Source of the DNA: Symbiodinium sp. CCMP2592
Taxonomy: Eukaryota > Sar > Dinophyceae > Suessiales > Symbiodiniaceae
Length of the DNA stretch: 64,000 nucleotides
Direction of reading: 5' to 3'
Assembly: GCA_905221615.1 (NCBI GenBank)
Contig: CAJNDT010003146.1
Coordinates: forward strand, 671,241-735,240
The notes under the pieces were generated by a model. The model was not told where the DNA came from and made no database searches. It was given only the letters and a program-made list of their open reading frames with translations. Of the stretch, positions 51,713-62,905 are shown piece after piece (positions within the stretch are counted from its first letter, which is position 1; each line of letters begins with the position of its first letter). Both the position numbers and the translations under genes were made by a program.

Positions 51713-52262
51713 AATTCGTGTTCTCTCACTCATCGCCACCTCTGGTGACCATGAGAAAAAACTGCATGTCTGACGGTTTAGGGTTTAGGGTGTAACACAG
51801 GGGCCGGAATCACTAAGTTATTTCTTGGGGTCCATACGAATAATCTGTAAAGGGTATTCTAATACTAAGGCCCACTGTATTACTAGATTAGGGAAATCGG
51901 AGGTGCTGACGCCGCTCTCTCACTCCTCGCCACCTTTGGTGACTTTCTGACCGTTTAGGGTTTAGGGTTTAACACAGGGGCCGGAATCACTAAGTAATTT
52001 CTTGGGGTCCGTACCAATAATCTGTAAAAGGGTATTCTAATAGCTAAGGCCCACTGTATTACTATACTAGGGAAATCGGCGGTGCTGACACCGCTCTTTC
52101 ACTCCTCGCCACCTTTGGTGACTTTCTGACCGTTTAGGGTCTAGGGTGTAATACAGGGGCCGGAATCACTAAGTAATTTCTTGGGGTCCCTACGAATAAC
52201 CTATACAAGGTATTTTAGTTGCTAAGGCCCACTGTATTACTATTTTAGGGAAGTTGGAGTGA
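51713..52262 (+). repeat. Tandem repeat, about 180-bp unit, three copies, enclosing a MITE-like segment
   Basis: Each unit has CTCACTC(C/A)TCGCCACCT, GGTGAC...TGACCGTTTAGGGT, then a block from ACAGGGGCCGGAATCACTAA through TTTCTTGGGGTCC to GGCCCACTGTATTACTA. That inner block has family-8-like ends, so a MITE appears to have been amplified along with its flank. Confidence 0.75.
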
Positions 52263-52404
52263 CAGCCTGCCAGTCATCGCCAGCAGTGGCGAATGCAATG
52301 GTCCTCACAGGGACTTGGTTTTGTATTGGCTTTACGGCTTCGTTTAGGGGTTTAGGGTTTGCGGCTGAATGCCTTAGAAGGCTTCGAATTTAGGCACAAG
52401 CCCG

Positions 52405-52585
52405 GAGGCCCAGCACGCCTACAAAAACCGTATCTGCAAATCGATGCATCCAGAACTTACTAGGATGCCCAGAAAGCCTGGAAAAAACGTACCTGCAAAT
52501 CGATGCATCCAAAGCTTCAGCGGGATTTAAGATGCAGAGAATGCCTGCGAAAAGCGTATCTGCAAGTCGATGCATCCAGAGTTTC
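52405..52585 (+). repeat. Three-copy tandem repeat with GCAA(A/G)TCGATGCATCCA
   Basis: GCCT(A/G)(C/G)(A/G)AAAA(A/C)CGTA, TCTGCAAATCGATGCATCCA and (A/G)AGCTT-like words recur three times with a period of about 65-75 bp. It ends about 290 bp from the stop of the small coiled-coil gene. Confidence 0.75.
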
Positions 52586-52875
52586 GGGCTTACAGGGTTT
52601 AAGGCGAAGGTTTAGGGCGCTGTGCCTCAGCGATATCATCAGCTTGACCACTTCCGCATACTGGTCCTTGCAGGGCCACCAGATGGGCAGCTTATCTATG
52701 GCTGGGAGTTCAGGCATGGGGTTCTAGATCTTTGGCTGGAAGCAGAGATGGCAAGCTTCCCGAAGCAACATGGCATGGATGTCAGCTTGCATAGTTTGCC
52801 CCCCCCAAGGCCTGTATAGCAATGCTCGCATATCCACCATTGCAACGTGGTAACTAGATCTATAGAGCTGACGAC

Positions 52876-53282
52876 CTAGGCAGCACGTGTAGTGCGCCGT
52901 ACCATCAGCCAGTTGAGTTCTTCGACCGTGAGGTTGCCAGCTTTCTTGAGCAATCGTCGCTTTCTACGGGCCTGCGCACTGCTGAATGCATGCATGAAGC
53001 AGCATGCCCTATATACTGAATAAATGACTGAGGGGAAGACCTCATTTCGCATCTGTTTCATGCAATCCTTCAGCTCCTTCTTTAAGATGGCACGCTGCGC
53101 TTTCAGCTGGGCAATTGGATCAGCAGGCACGGGATCTGGTGCGCGCTCCTGCACGCAGTGGGATTCGTGCATATACGAAACTAGGACCCCAAATGCTGCC
53201 ACGGATAGCACACCTCAGCCACTGCACCGTCTCCCAAGCGCTCGGCTTCACCACGTCGGTCGGCCGGGGGTGCGGCTGCCAT
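52876..53282 (-). CDS. Small three-exon gene, 90-residue coiled-coil basic protein
   Basis: Exon 1 is 53,282-53,214 (23 codons from ATG: MAAAPPADRRGEAERLGDGA), exon 2 is 53,148-53,041 (36 codons: PADPIAQLKAQRAILKKELK then DCMKQMRNE), exon 3 is 52,971-52,876 (31 codons and TAG: ARRKRRLLKKAGNLTVEELN then WLMVRR). Introns of 65 and 69 bp are both GT-AG, phase 0, with acceptors AG|G. The single frame through exons 2 and 3 reads intron sequence. The protein has an acidic/alanine start, a heptad-like helix and a basic patch RRKRRLLKK (possible nuclear signal). The QLKxQ...KKELK...MRNE...RRxRR...L(S/T)xEEL(L/N)W pattern recalls short helices at the N-terminus of some dinoflagellate large proteins, so it could also be the 5' end of a truncated relative. 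Function unknown. Confidence 0.7.
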
Positions 53283-53479
53283 TATCGAAGAAGGCAGGAG
53301 GACTTCAGACCACACTTCCGTCTCAGAGCCACAAAGCTCGCATCATCATGGCATGGTGACGCACACACATCGACAACGAAACCTGTCACATCGCAGATTG
53401 AAGTTATGCCATTTCCGGGTTCCAGAAACAAGCCCACTTTCCGGCCAACCAGCCGGCTTCAGCATGATGGGCCCCTACA

Positions 53480-53776
53480 GTACTACTACTACTACTACTC
53501 CTCCTCCTACTACTACTATCACCACAACAACTACGACTACGAGTACGACTACCACTACGACTACTACTTCGACGACTACTACTACAACTTCTTCTCTTTC
53601 TACTTCTACTTCTACTTCTACTGCTACTCTTACTACTACGACCACCACTGCAACTACGACTACAAGTACGACTACCACTACGACTACTACTACGACGACT
53701 ACTTCTACAACTTCTTCTCTTTCTACTTCTACTTCTACTTCTACGGCTGCTACTACTACTACTACTACTACTACCA

Positions 53777-53814
<38 letters not shown>

Positions 53815-53845
53815 GCTACTACTACTACTACTACTACTACTATGA
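53480..53845 (+). repeat. Trinucleotide array (ACT/ACG/TTC)
   Basis: About 365 bp with an internal duplication: a block with ACTACGAGTACGACTACCAC ... TTCTTCTCTTTCTACTTC occurs twice. It lies about 200 bp upstream of the small gene start; poly-T and Y-rich frames are artefacts. Confidence 0.9.
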
Positions 53846-54085
53846 CTACCAATCTGATAACAGTGATGAGATTATGCGAAGATCAATAGTATATAAGACA
53901 ATCACAATAATCGTAACAATCATACTGATAGTAAAAGTACCAGTAACAACTTGTAGCATTGATAATGCTTACTAAACACAGTATTCCTCCGGATGTTTAC
54001 TGTTGTTGCAATGACGATGAGGATGTGGCTTGGACAACTCTTGTCCACTTGTTCTGCATTCAGCTTCTCCGAAGCCGGAACAGTC

Positions 54086-54517
54086 TCAGCGTCCGACGGC
54101 CGAAGTGGTGGTGACACTGCTGCTGGAAGGCTCGCTCCGCAGCCTCGATAAACAATCGCTACCAAGCCCTTGTGTATTCAGGGTTGAGGCTTCATGGTCC
54201 AGGGCATCAAGAGATCTGGGAGTGTTCAATTTCATGCAGGGTTGACTAAGCTGGCAGGTGACAGGGTCTCGCATGCATGTGGGACGTACCTTATGGTCTG
54301 CAGAGCTGCGAGGAAATGAATGCTTATTGAAATCGCGATGATGATGATGATGACAACGACAAAGATGCTGATATTGCTGCTCGTGATGACGACATGCGAG
54401 GGAGATGAAGCAGATGACCACCATGACGATGACTATGGCCAGTGCGAGCCGTGCGAGCACGCTGAGCACTGTGTGACGTGCGTTGACCATTGGCTCCCGC
54501 GAACCGCAGCCGAGCAC
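54086..54517 (-). other. Weak open frame with a hydrophobic segment and poly-His
   Basis: 143 codons without supporting splice sites. It contains a hydrophobic run (LARLALAIVIVMVVICFISL) and HHHHH derived from a GAT repeat at 54,338. I do not recognise it; it is more likely a chance frame over low-complexity DNA than a membrane protein gene. Confidence 0.12.
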
Positions 54518-56199
54518 ACAGGCGTTCGGCCATGTTTTAGGGTTTTGGGTTTAGAACATTGCAGCAAAACTTTCTTGTCTGAAGTCTCGCCGTTCTACCA
54601 AACATCTTCATCTAATACATCAAACCTTAACGATCAGAATGGGCTTGGAGGGTCTTTGATACAATAGTATTAAGGATCCAAAACGAGACATACTCTACGT
54701 ATCAAGGCCCCTAAATCACAAGGTAAATGTCTTTTGTTTGTAAGGGCTCTTGTCCCTCTGGCAGCCCAAACCCCTGTCAGGTAGCTGTATACTTGAGGCG
54801 AGCTTATTTGCACCGCACGCACGCCCTTACCAGCAGGCGGAAATATGCTGCCGAAAGCCAAACCCTGCCCCTGCTGTCCGAGTGTAGAAGATTTGGATAG
54901 CAGCACGTCCCAATGAAACTTTAAAAGACTCACGCGCCGACAGATTAAGCACGTGAAAAGAAGGAGTTCTATGCAACACTGCTTGAACTCTAAGGACACA
55001 CATGCTAAGAATGTGGTAGACAACAAAATCAACAAATCAACCATGAAAAGGTCTGCGGTTTCGGGCTGAAGCAAACAATCTCAATTCGATTGCTCAAGCT
55101 GTTGCGTAAACATCATGTTCACCTAAACCCTAAACATACCTGGACCCTATAAAACCTTCCTTCTGAGGTTCCTTATTCTGATTTCTTTATATAGGTCCTT
55201 AAAAAATGGTTATTTGGGGTTAAGGTACACCCTACTTCCCTTATATGCAAGAAAGTCCTAATGTTGGTCTATCAAGCGATACTGACTTGCACAATTGAAG
55301 ATGCGGGATTGGCCTTTTAAAGCTTCAGTTCTTCTTTGAGATCCTTTTTCCTCGGAATCCCTGCAAGGTTTATTGAAACGTTTGAGAATTGCGGTGTGAG
55401 AAACTCGCAACAGCCCTCAACACCCTGCAGAAACCCCACAAAGGCCACCGGTCAAAACCCAAGCATGGCACCCCAAACCCCGACTACCATGAACTTGGCC
55501 CCAAACGCCTATAAGCCAAAACAGCCTGGACCGGAGCCTACGTCTAAACCTGAGCCCTAGAAAGCCCTGAAGCGGCTAAACCGTGGTGAGCGGCGTATCC
55601 GAGGAAGGAGTTTCGCCACTCCGGTCCTGCTCTGCTTGTGGTGTGGGAATCAAGTTTTGTTCTAATGTGGGTGTTAATGACATGGATGTCTCGCACACTG
55701 AGGCTTGACAGCAAGGTCGCGATGCTTCGTATCGATAACAACCTAGGATCATGAAGCCCGGCACAGCCTTATGCTATAAAGTCATGTTGGATTCCCTAGA
55801 AGCCACGTTTGGATGACAGCGACTGCGTTCACGTAAATTAACGGGGCTCTCAGTTTGGGAATTTTAGTTTCGGGTTTAAGCACGTGCTCTTGTTTACGAC
55901 TGTGTCCGAAGGCTGCAAGCAAGGTCCTTGTACATCTAAACCAAATCCTGAACCCTAACCCAAGAATCCTAGAGTCGATGTTTCTTGAGAGGGTCTAGGG
56001 TTTACGGGTTTAGGGTTTGAGGACTGAGAGTCTAGCAGCTACTAGCATCCAGACACCCTGTAGAAAAAGAAGATCCAAAGTCAGAAACTCACACCGACGT
56101 CAGAAAATCAACGGTTTAGGGTTTAGGGCCGGGCCTGCAGCGTCAGCTGATGAATCTGACTGAAAGCGGCCGTGGGGATGAGCACGCCTGCAAGGTTTC
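54518..56199. other. No gene seen
   Basis: Degenerate telomere-like and nondescript sequence; frames of 60-135 codons at 54.7-55.7 kb have no recognisable motifs or splice structure. Confidence 0.5.
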
Positions 56200-56311
56200 C
56201 TAGGATACCCAGTAACCTAAGAATAAAAAGGCCTCTCTTTTTGGTATTGGGTAACTTTATAAGGAACCTAGGACTACAAAAAGGGAATAAGGGTACTACT
56301 GGGCATCCTAG
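56200..56311. repeat. MITE family 3, 112-bp element, copy 2
   Basis: Identical to 1,560-1,671. Adjacent on the right (56,320-56,450) is a degenerate relative: GAGTAACCTAAACATAAACA ... AGGGAATAATAGCCTAGTCT shares the word order, so an older copy lies beside the new one. Confidence 0.85.
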
Positions 56312-56449
56312 TTTCTTTCTCTAGACCCAAGAGTAACCTAAACATAAACAGGGTGCCATCTTTGGTTTAAAGGGGCTTCTAAGGGAACCTGAACCCTAAA
56401 ATCCCTAAAGGAATAATAGCCTAGTCTAGGTCCTAGTTCTTTAGCTTTT

Positions 56450-57690
56450 AGCAAAGGCTGGCCCCAGAATCCACACTGGCCTTGAAACGCTAAGTAACTT
56501 CGAAAGGGTGTTGCCGGCCTGGTTTAGGCTCGTGGCATCTTGGGCTGTCTGGTGTGTACTGACTTGATACTCAACGAAAGCCGATGAAGTCTTTTTGGGG
56601 TAGACTCAAAAGCGACGCCAACATAAGGATCTCAGATACATGGCTTTACGGCATACCCCTTGACGGAGCCTTTATACTTTATACTACTAGCTGGATACTA
56701 GCCTTGTAAACCCAAATTGGGGGCTTCCTATGCCTCCATAAAGAGGATCCTTCTTGGCACCTCCTATGCGAGGGATCAGTGGGGGTGTAGGTCTTGGAAT
56801 TTGGAGTGCTCTTTGTGATGTTTGGCCTTATGTTTCCGTGCTATGGGGCCTTTGGTCAATGGCACTCCCCAAGCCCTAAACGATGTAAACCCTAAACTCG
56901 AAAACCAGATTGGCTCTGCACCCACGGTGCTGAAGCCTACTCAAACGGTACGATAAGGGCTTTCTAACATCTGGAGCGCAGTGAGTAGGGTTATACGGGG
57001 ATCTAACTCTAGTTTTATAGAGGTCCACGTCAAGCCCAGTTGAGATAACTCCGGTGATCCAGCAAGAAGGCCAAGGAGCCCATGTTCTTCCAGCACATCC
57101 AGAGATTCGCACCCCGCACACCCAAATGGGGCGTGTTCAGCGTGATAAAATGCCTCAGCATAGCACCCCCCGACGCTACGCCCTGGGCCGGAAACCCTAG
57201 AGAACAAGGACTTGGATTCTTTTGGAGTCTTAGTCGTTCGGGACTTCCTGGGTTCACACTTTAGTGTTTGTGTCGTGTAGAAGTCTTAATATCTAGAACA
57301 GGGTTTCTTTAACGGCTTCTTCTGAAAGGAGTGTGAAACCGGGTTGCTACAATCGTTGCTAAACTTGTCTAGAAAAGAATCACATAGGCATCAAGAACTA
57401 GAAGAGAGCTTTAGGGTATATGGTACATCAGTATGATAGAGATGATGAGGTTCACTTTGGGGCTATGTGAAAGCGCTTCGTGCTCTGCTGCACCCAACAT
57501 CTTCAACGAAGGTCTAAAGTTTAAAACCTGAACAAGCACGGTCCTTCCGAAAAACTACGCGTCTTTAGGTTTAGGGCTTAGAGTGAAGGCAACTGGTTTC
57601 AAAGTGCAGTGCTTCTAGGGAAATCATTGGGTTTGCCTTTTTTGTTTGGAAAAGGGGGGGTTGGTTTCGCAAGGCTCCTCCACCCGAACA
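56450..57690. other. No gene seen
   Basis: Overlapping minus-strand frames at 56.9-57.3 kb are uninformative. Sequence is degenerate telomere-like; nothing else supportable. Confidence 0.5.
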
Positions 57691-57806
57691 GGTAATGTAG
57701 GAACCTGATTAAGAAACATTGGGCCTTTATTAGAGTTCCTTATTACGAATCCTACTATATTGGGGGCTTTAGGACCAGGGTTTCTGAACGAGGTTCCTAC
57801 ATTACC
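57691..57806. repeat. Palindromic element (hairpin)
   Basis: GGTAATGTAGGAACCTGATT pairs with GAGGTTCCTACATTACC at the far end, with 26-bp arms and about three mismatches. MITE-like. Confidence 0.75.
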
Positions 57807-58780
57807 GCCGTTTGCAACCCTCTGCAATTCTGTACATCTGCATGTCTGAATTTTGAACACATGTACCTCTACATGTAGGAGCGCATGCAGGTGCGTGTGT
57901 GTACATAATATTTCTGTGCTATACTGTGTTCTCAGACAATGCATATACTAGAAGCATTGCACGTAAACATAAGGGATCTGAATATTTCGAACTCTATCCC
58001 CTTACAGTCCCGGTCCAGCTCAAACTGCATATTATACACCCGAGACGCTATACAGCTATTGATACACCTGTACAATCTGGATGAATGAACTATGCCCTCT
58101 TGGTGGCAGGCCCGTAGCTCACGCTTGGCAGTTCGTCATCCAGCTCCTCGCAGATTTTCGGCAGAGCTGCCCGTGCCTCACGCTAATGGCGGCTGAGGGA
58201 CACTTAGGACGATCAGAGGACTCAGTACGTACGTAAGGTTTTGCTGATAAGTACCTAAAATTCTGGATTCTATGTACTTGAAGTCTCCAGGACATCCTGG
58301 GTGGCCAGAGCCGCACAGGCGCAGGTTCAGGATGCGGTTTCGCTTGGAGTGTGACGTTTTGAGAAGGGTTTGTGTAGTTTTGATGTGTTCAGGTTTGGGA
58401 GAGGTAGGGGTTGGCGGGATGCCCAGAGTAGGAAACCCTGGAAGCACCAACATCTTCAAAACCCTGTTCAATTGCCTCCAATCCACGCCACAGCATGAAG
58501 ACCCTTGACGCATACCTTTGTATTACGATAAAAAGCAATAACATGCTTGATAAGCCCTGTTGAAATCCGAATAACAGCATCCTGGCTTCGTGCAGTGAAG
58601 GTGCCACCAGTCCACCAAGAGAGTGGCAAACGAAGTGAACGACGATCCCGGCTTGGATCTGAAGCTCCTTTACCTCACTTTCGCTGTTTAATGGGTATAA
58701 GGTGCAGAGTCGATGGTAGTTTAGATCTGGTACCCCTGGTCTTTGAGGACTTCACCACCATCTCAAAACCTTACCATGTG

Positions 58781-58879
58781 GGTAGCTGTCTAAATTAGGG
58801 TCCTTTTAGGATCCCTTTTTATAAGGGTGCCGTACTACATTGGGGACCTCAACAGGGACCCCGTTTTAGAGAACTACCC
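58781..58879. repeat. MITE family 7 copy
   Basis: GGTAGCTGTCTAAATTAGGG to CGTTTTAGAGAACTACC with GGTGCCGTACTACATTGGGG core; relative of 9,776-9,885. Confidence 0.7.
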
Positions 58880-59817
58880 ATGTGTTACAGAGAACTCTAG
58901 CTACCACGTCTCCGGATCCTCTTAGCAGAACCAAGATCCAGAATCCAAGTTTAGTGCTTCATTCTTCAGGGCTCACCCAAAAAGAAGCTGTAGAGGTCTG
59001 ATTAGTATGAAACCGTAGCTCCGTATTTCAGGCTTGATTGCTAGGCACAGAGACAATACAAAAACGGAACTCCAAAGTCAATGAACTCAGACCGAAACCC
59101 TGAACTCTAGGTACCCACACAACAAACCAGAAAGACCTGAACCTAACCCTGACCCGGAAGACTCACCCCCTAAACCCTTTTGCAAGCCCCAAGCCCTAAA
59201 CCCGAGAACTCCCAACACACCATTTCCAGGAGCTTCATCAATACCAGGGCCTGCATACTTGGAACAGATAGTATATTACAAAAAAAGCCCGAGACCCTAA
59301 TCCCTATATCAGGCAAGAAGCCCAGTCGATGACCTCGCCGGCCAGCATCTCGCCTTGGGGCACTGACTGACGTTGGGGGTTAGGGCTTCGGGGGTTTAAG
59401 GGGTTCAGGGTTTAGGATATAGGGGCTGTAGCCTACCCTAAACCCTAAAGCCTAAACCCTTTCTGTGGAGTACATGAAGTTGTGTGGTTCAGGGTGAAGG
59501 GTTTGTTTTTTTGCTGCTTAGACTCTAAGGCTTGGGGGCCAAAGGAATCCTGAAGGGGCCAAAGGAATCCTGAAGGGGTTTACGGCTCACATCCCATCAG
59601 GGTTCCTTCAAGGGTGCCATGAGGCTTCCTTTAGGGTTTAGGGTTTAGGGGCTCAAGGAGGGTACCATAAGGGCTCCTTGATACAGGTTCTGGACTTTGT
59701 AAAGGGCCACTCAGTCCTTCAGGAGGGCTCACGGCTATTTGGACCCGAGTATGTTCACAAGACACAGCCACTCTTGTCAAGTTTGGCAATACTGCGTTTT
59801 GCTTTAGGGGTGTAATG

Positions 59818-59934
59818 TAGGGGCCTGAATTCTTAGAATAGGGTTTTGGGACCCATTATACTATACTTATAACAAGGACCCCCCCCCCCGAAAGAGTGTA
59901 GGTAATTATTTGTATAAGCCCCTATATTAATGGG
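59818..59934. repeat. MITE family 8 copy
   Basis: TGTAGGGGCCTGAATTCTTA ... AATAGGGTTTTGGGACCC ... C11 run ... GTAGGTAATTATTTGT ... GCCCCTATATTA. Confidence 0.7.
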
Positions 59935-60040
59935 ACTGTTGCTCTGCTGACTCCCTGCCCAGTTCGGGCTAAGGGTTTAGGGCTTGGGGCTACAACTGCC
60001 ACTCGATCATGACTGGCTTCACAAGGCTCCTGCATGCTCG

Positions 60041-60220
60041 ACTTAAAGGATCATGGGACTTAGTAACTAGGGTTATAATCAGGCTAACTATACTTATAAC
60101 CCCAATTAGGGTACTCATAACCTTACTTACTAAGTCCCATGACCCCCCAGTATAGAACCCTTATAGATCCCTTTCAGGAGCCCTATAAACCTTACTTACT
60201 AAGTCCCATGATCCTTCAAG
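60041..60220 (-). repeat. MITE family 1, composite copy
   Basis: ACTTAAAGGATCATGGGACT to AAGTCCCATGATCCTTCAAG, with the third internal end CTTACTTACTAAGTCCCATG near 60,120; a shortened version of the 75-291 form. Confidence 0.8.
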
Positions 60221-60588
60221 CAAGGTCCGGGAATGATTGCTTCCTCCGAAGTTAGACGATGCCAATTCGAAGCTGCTCCTTGAACACTTGGGTTCCTTCA
60301 AAGTGATCTCAAAAGGTTCCTTTTTGGGGGTTCATAAGGGTTGTATAAGTAATAAGGGATCTATAGGGGGTGAGGGTTCAGAAACTCCCGAAGTACACGA
60401 CTCTAAACCTCCCATAGCCGGGCTGCAGGACTGCCAGCTAACGATGCTCAGAGGATTGCATGATGACGGCGATGATGATGACGATGATGGTAAGGATATG
60501 AACCCGCCACCATCATTGATGGTGATCGTGATGATGGTGGTGGATGACTAAGTTCATGGGCATGCTTGTGATTGCGGTGATGCTGATT

Positions 60589-60700
60589 ACTTGAAGGATC
60601 ATGGGACTTAGTAACTAGGGTTATAATTAGGGCAACTATACTTTTAACCCCAATTAAGGTACTTATAACCTTACTTACTAAGTCCCATGATCCTCCAAGT
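60589..60700 (-). repeat. MITE family 1, short copy
   Basis: ACTTGAAGGATCATGGGACT to AGTCCCATGATCCTCCAAGT, 112 bp, both ends intact. Confidence 0.85.
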
Positions 60701-60805
60701 GTATGTATCTGAGCAACTCCAAGCCCCAGAATCTCCCAAAAGCACACTCTGAATCCCTTTCAGCATACATACATGTCCATTTGGAAAGCACTACAGTCAG
60801 GACAC

Positions 60806-60893
60806 AGGGGCCCATTATACTATAACTATACATAAGGACCCCCCCGCAAAAAAAAAATGGTATAGGCAATCATTTAGGCCCCTATATTACAGC
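60806..60893. repeat. MITE family 8 copy, truncated left
   Basis: AGGGGCCCATTATACTATAA ... GACCCCCCCGC(A)9 ... ATTTAGGCCCCTATATTAC. Confidence 0.65.
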
Positions 60894-61075
60894 CAGGGCA
60901 CCGAGCTTGCAAACCTCCGACCCCGCGAACTTGGCATGGGGCGTGATCTTCTCGGAGATTCTCACCTTCGAGGGGTCGGAGCTCCGAACATCTGAAGGAT
61001 TACTATGGGGGGGGTTAAAAATAATTAGGACAGGGTTCCCTTTAAAGGGTTCTATAAGGATTCCTGTACGGGTTT

Positions 61076-61199
61076 ACGATAGGGGCCTCAATAATTCGAA
61101 CAGGGGTTTGGGGCCCCTTTTACTATTCATAATGACCTTATACTATAACTATAATGAGCCCCCAAAATAGTATAGGTAATTATGTAGGCCCCAATATTA
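61076..61199. repeat. MITE family 8 copy
   Basis: CGATAGGGGCCTCAATAATT ... CAGGGGTTTGGGGCCCCTTT ... GAGCCCCCAAAATAGTATAG ... GTAGGCCCCAATATTAG. Ends are inverted. Confidence 0.7.
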
Positions 61200-61338
61200 G
61201 CAGCTGCAGATTCAGCCTTTAGAGCCTTAGAGCTCTAATGAATGTAGAAACTGCCCGCTTCTCATGGCGGTAGGTTTGCCCGTGCCTGTGTCCGGCGCTC
61301 GAACCCGCCGTGCTAGAGTTTAGAGCTTAGGGCTCCCT

Positions 61339-61450
61339 ACTTGGAGGATCATGGGACTTAGTAAGTAAGGTTATAAGTACCTTAATTTGGGTTATAAGTA
61401 TAGTTACCCTAATTATAACCCTAGTTACTAAGTCCCATGATCCTTTAAGT
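61339..61450 (+). repeat. MITE family 1, short copy
   Basis: ACTTGGAGGATCATGGGACT to CATGATCCTTTAAGT, 112 bp; the cleanest short copy in the window together with 60,589. Confidence 0.85.
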
Positions 61451-61671
61451 AAGCCTAAACCGTAAAACGCTAAACCTTAGGGTTTAGGGAAGTCTAAACC
61501 ATCTGAAGGAGTACTATGGGCTTAGGAAACCCTCAACTTTAGGGTTCATAGGGCTCAGGGAACGAGGAGCTCAGTGAAGCTCGGTCCTTTGCAGCCCAGA
61601 TGCGACCCAATCGGGCCGTTCACAGGCTCGGAGGCGCTCCTCCCACACCTCTGCATCTGAAATATGAGGGT

Positions 61672-61987
61672 TTGGGGTTTTGGGGGGTTGGGGGGTTTAG
61701 GGGTTGAGGGTTTAGGGGTTTAGGGTTTTGGGGTTTTAGGGGTTTGGGGTTTTAGGGGTTTTGGGGGTTTTGGGGGTTTAGGGGTTTAGGGGTTTAGGGT
61801 TTAGGGGTTTAGGAGTTAGGGTGTTTAGGGGTTTTGGGGGTTTAGGGTTTAGGGGTTTAGGGTTTAGGGGTTTGGGGTTTAGGGGTTTAGGAGTTAGGGG
61901 TTTAGGGTTTAGGGGTTTAGGAGTTAGGGGTTTAGGGTTTGGGGGTTGAGGGTTTGGAGGTTTAGGGCCGGCTTAGGGTTTAGGGAT
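61672..61987 (+). repeat. Interstitial telomere-like array, TTTAGGG orientation
   Basis: About 315 bp of TTTAGGG, TTTAGGGG, TTTGGGG and TTGGGGG variants. The purest part (61,780-61,950) shows a repeated TTTAGGGGTTTAGGAGTTAG supra-unit. Orientation is that of a right chromosome end and opposite to the array at 3,984. Confidence 0.9.
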
Positions 61988-62040
61988 GTGAGTGCTGCTA
62001 CAAGGACATTGACGAGGCAGGTTTCCCATTGCTAGCTGGT

Positions 62041-62290
62041 ACTTGTGTTCTACTACTAGTACTGGCGCTAGCACTACTAAGTCACTACTACTATACCACC
62101 ACCACCGCCACCACCGCCACCACCACAACCACGACAACGACGACCACTACCACTACCACTCCTCCCACTGCCTCTGCCGCTGCCGCCTCGCTACCGCTAC
62201 CGCTACCGCTACCGCTACCGCTACCACGACGACGACTATCACTATGACCACCACTACTACCGCTACCGCTATACCGCGGTATACCGCTAT
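62041..62290 (+). repeat. Degenerate trinucleotide array (CAC/CTA/CGC)
   Basis: ACCACCACCGCCACC, ACTACCACTACC and CTACCGCTACCG runs ending in TATACCGC units. Poly-T, poly-V and L/P frames over it are artefacts. Confidence 0.85.
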
Positions 62291-62367
62291 ACCGGCCACC
62301 GCTGGGTGCGGCTACGACGACTGCCCCCACCATCGCCGCAGTTTCGACATCTGAAACTCCGATGCAA

Positions 62368-62458
62368 CTTACCTTTGGTTAGTAGGGAATGGAGGAATGG
62401 GGTACAACTATAACTACTATGTCTGCCATTCTTCCATTCCCTACTAACCAAAGGTAAG
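62368..62458. repeat. Near-perfect palindromic element
   Basis: The left 33 bases (CTTACCTTTGGTTAGTAGGG...) match the reverse complement of the right 33 with one mismatch, around a 25-bp loop. MITE-like. Confidence 0.85.
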
Positions 62459-62796
62459 GTAAAGGCAGAGCAAAGCCTCGAAGTCCCTGGCGTGGCCACA
62501 GATGCCGTGCACGAGCACCTGGCACGATTTAGAGTTTAGGGTTTGGGGGTTTAGGGTTCTACCGTTGAGCTTGGAATTCTGGTTTAAGGCAGCATTCAGC
62601 AGTGCAGGGCAGGGGGGTTCCATTTTAGACTTGGCTTGGGTTTCGATTTGTTGCGTGGGATTTCGTCTTGCAGCTGCGGCTTCTGTCGTAGAGTATTATG
62701 AACTTTCTTGGGACTGCATGGCTTTCCTGAAGCTTTCGATGCTGCAGTGGATACCGTGGTCTGCTTTTCGGATCGCGAGCTTATTACAATGAGAAC

Positions 62797-62905
62797 ACAC
62801 GGGAGTTTCCGAAAATGGGGGACCCTGATATAGTGCCCTCTATAGTAGGATCCTTATTAGAAGGACCCTAAAACAAGGTACCCTAATTTTCGGAAACTCC
62901 CACAC
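62797..62905. repeat. MITE family 6 copy
   Basis: ACACGGGAGTTTCCGAAAAT to ATTTTCGGAAACTCCCACA, with near-perfect 17-bp ends and AGTAGGATCCTTATTAGAAG core. Confidence 0.85.

Larger units (their letters stand above)
57807..60040. other. No gene seen; decayed repeats
   Basis: Besides the two MITE copies listed, there is a two-copy 20-bp tandem GGGGCCAAAGGAATCCTGAA at 59,538-59,577 and scattered TTTAGGG words. Frames of up to 111 codons near 58.2-58.5 kb show no domain. Confidence 0.5.

Noticed and set aside
53115-53975. 286-codon Y-rich plus-strand frame
   Set aside because: It consists of the antisense of the small gene followed by the trinucleotide array.
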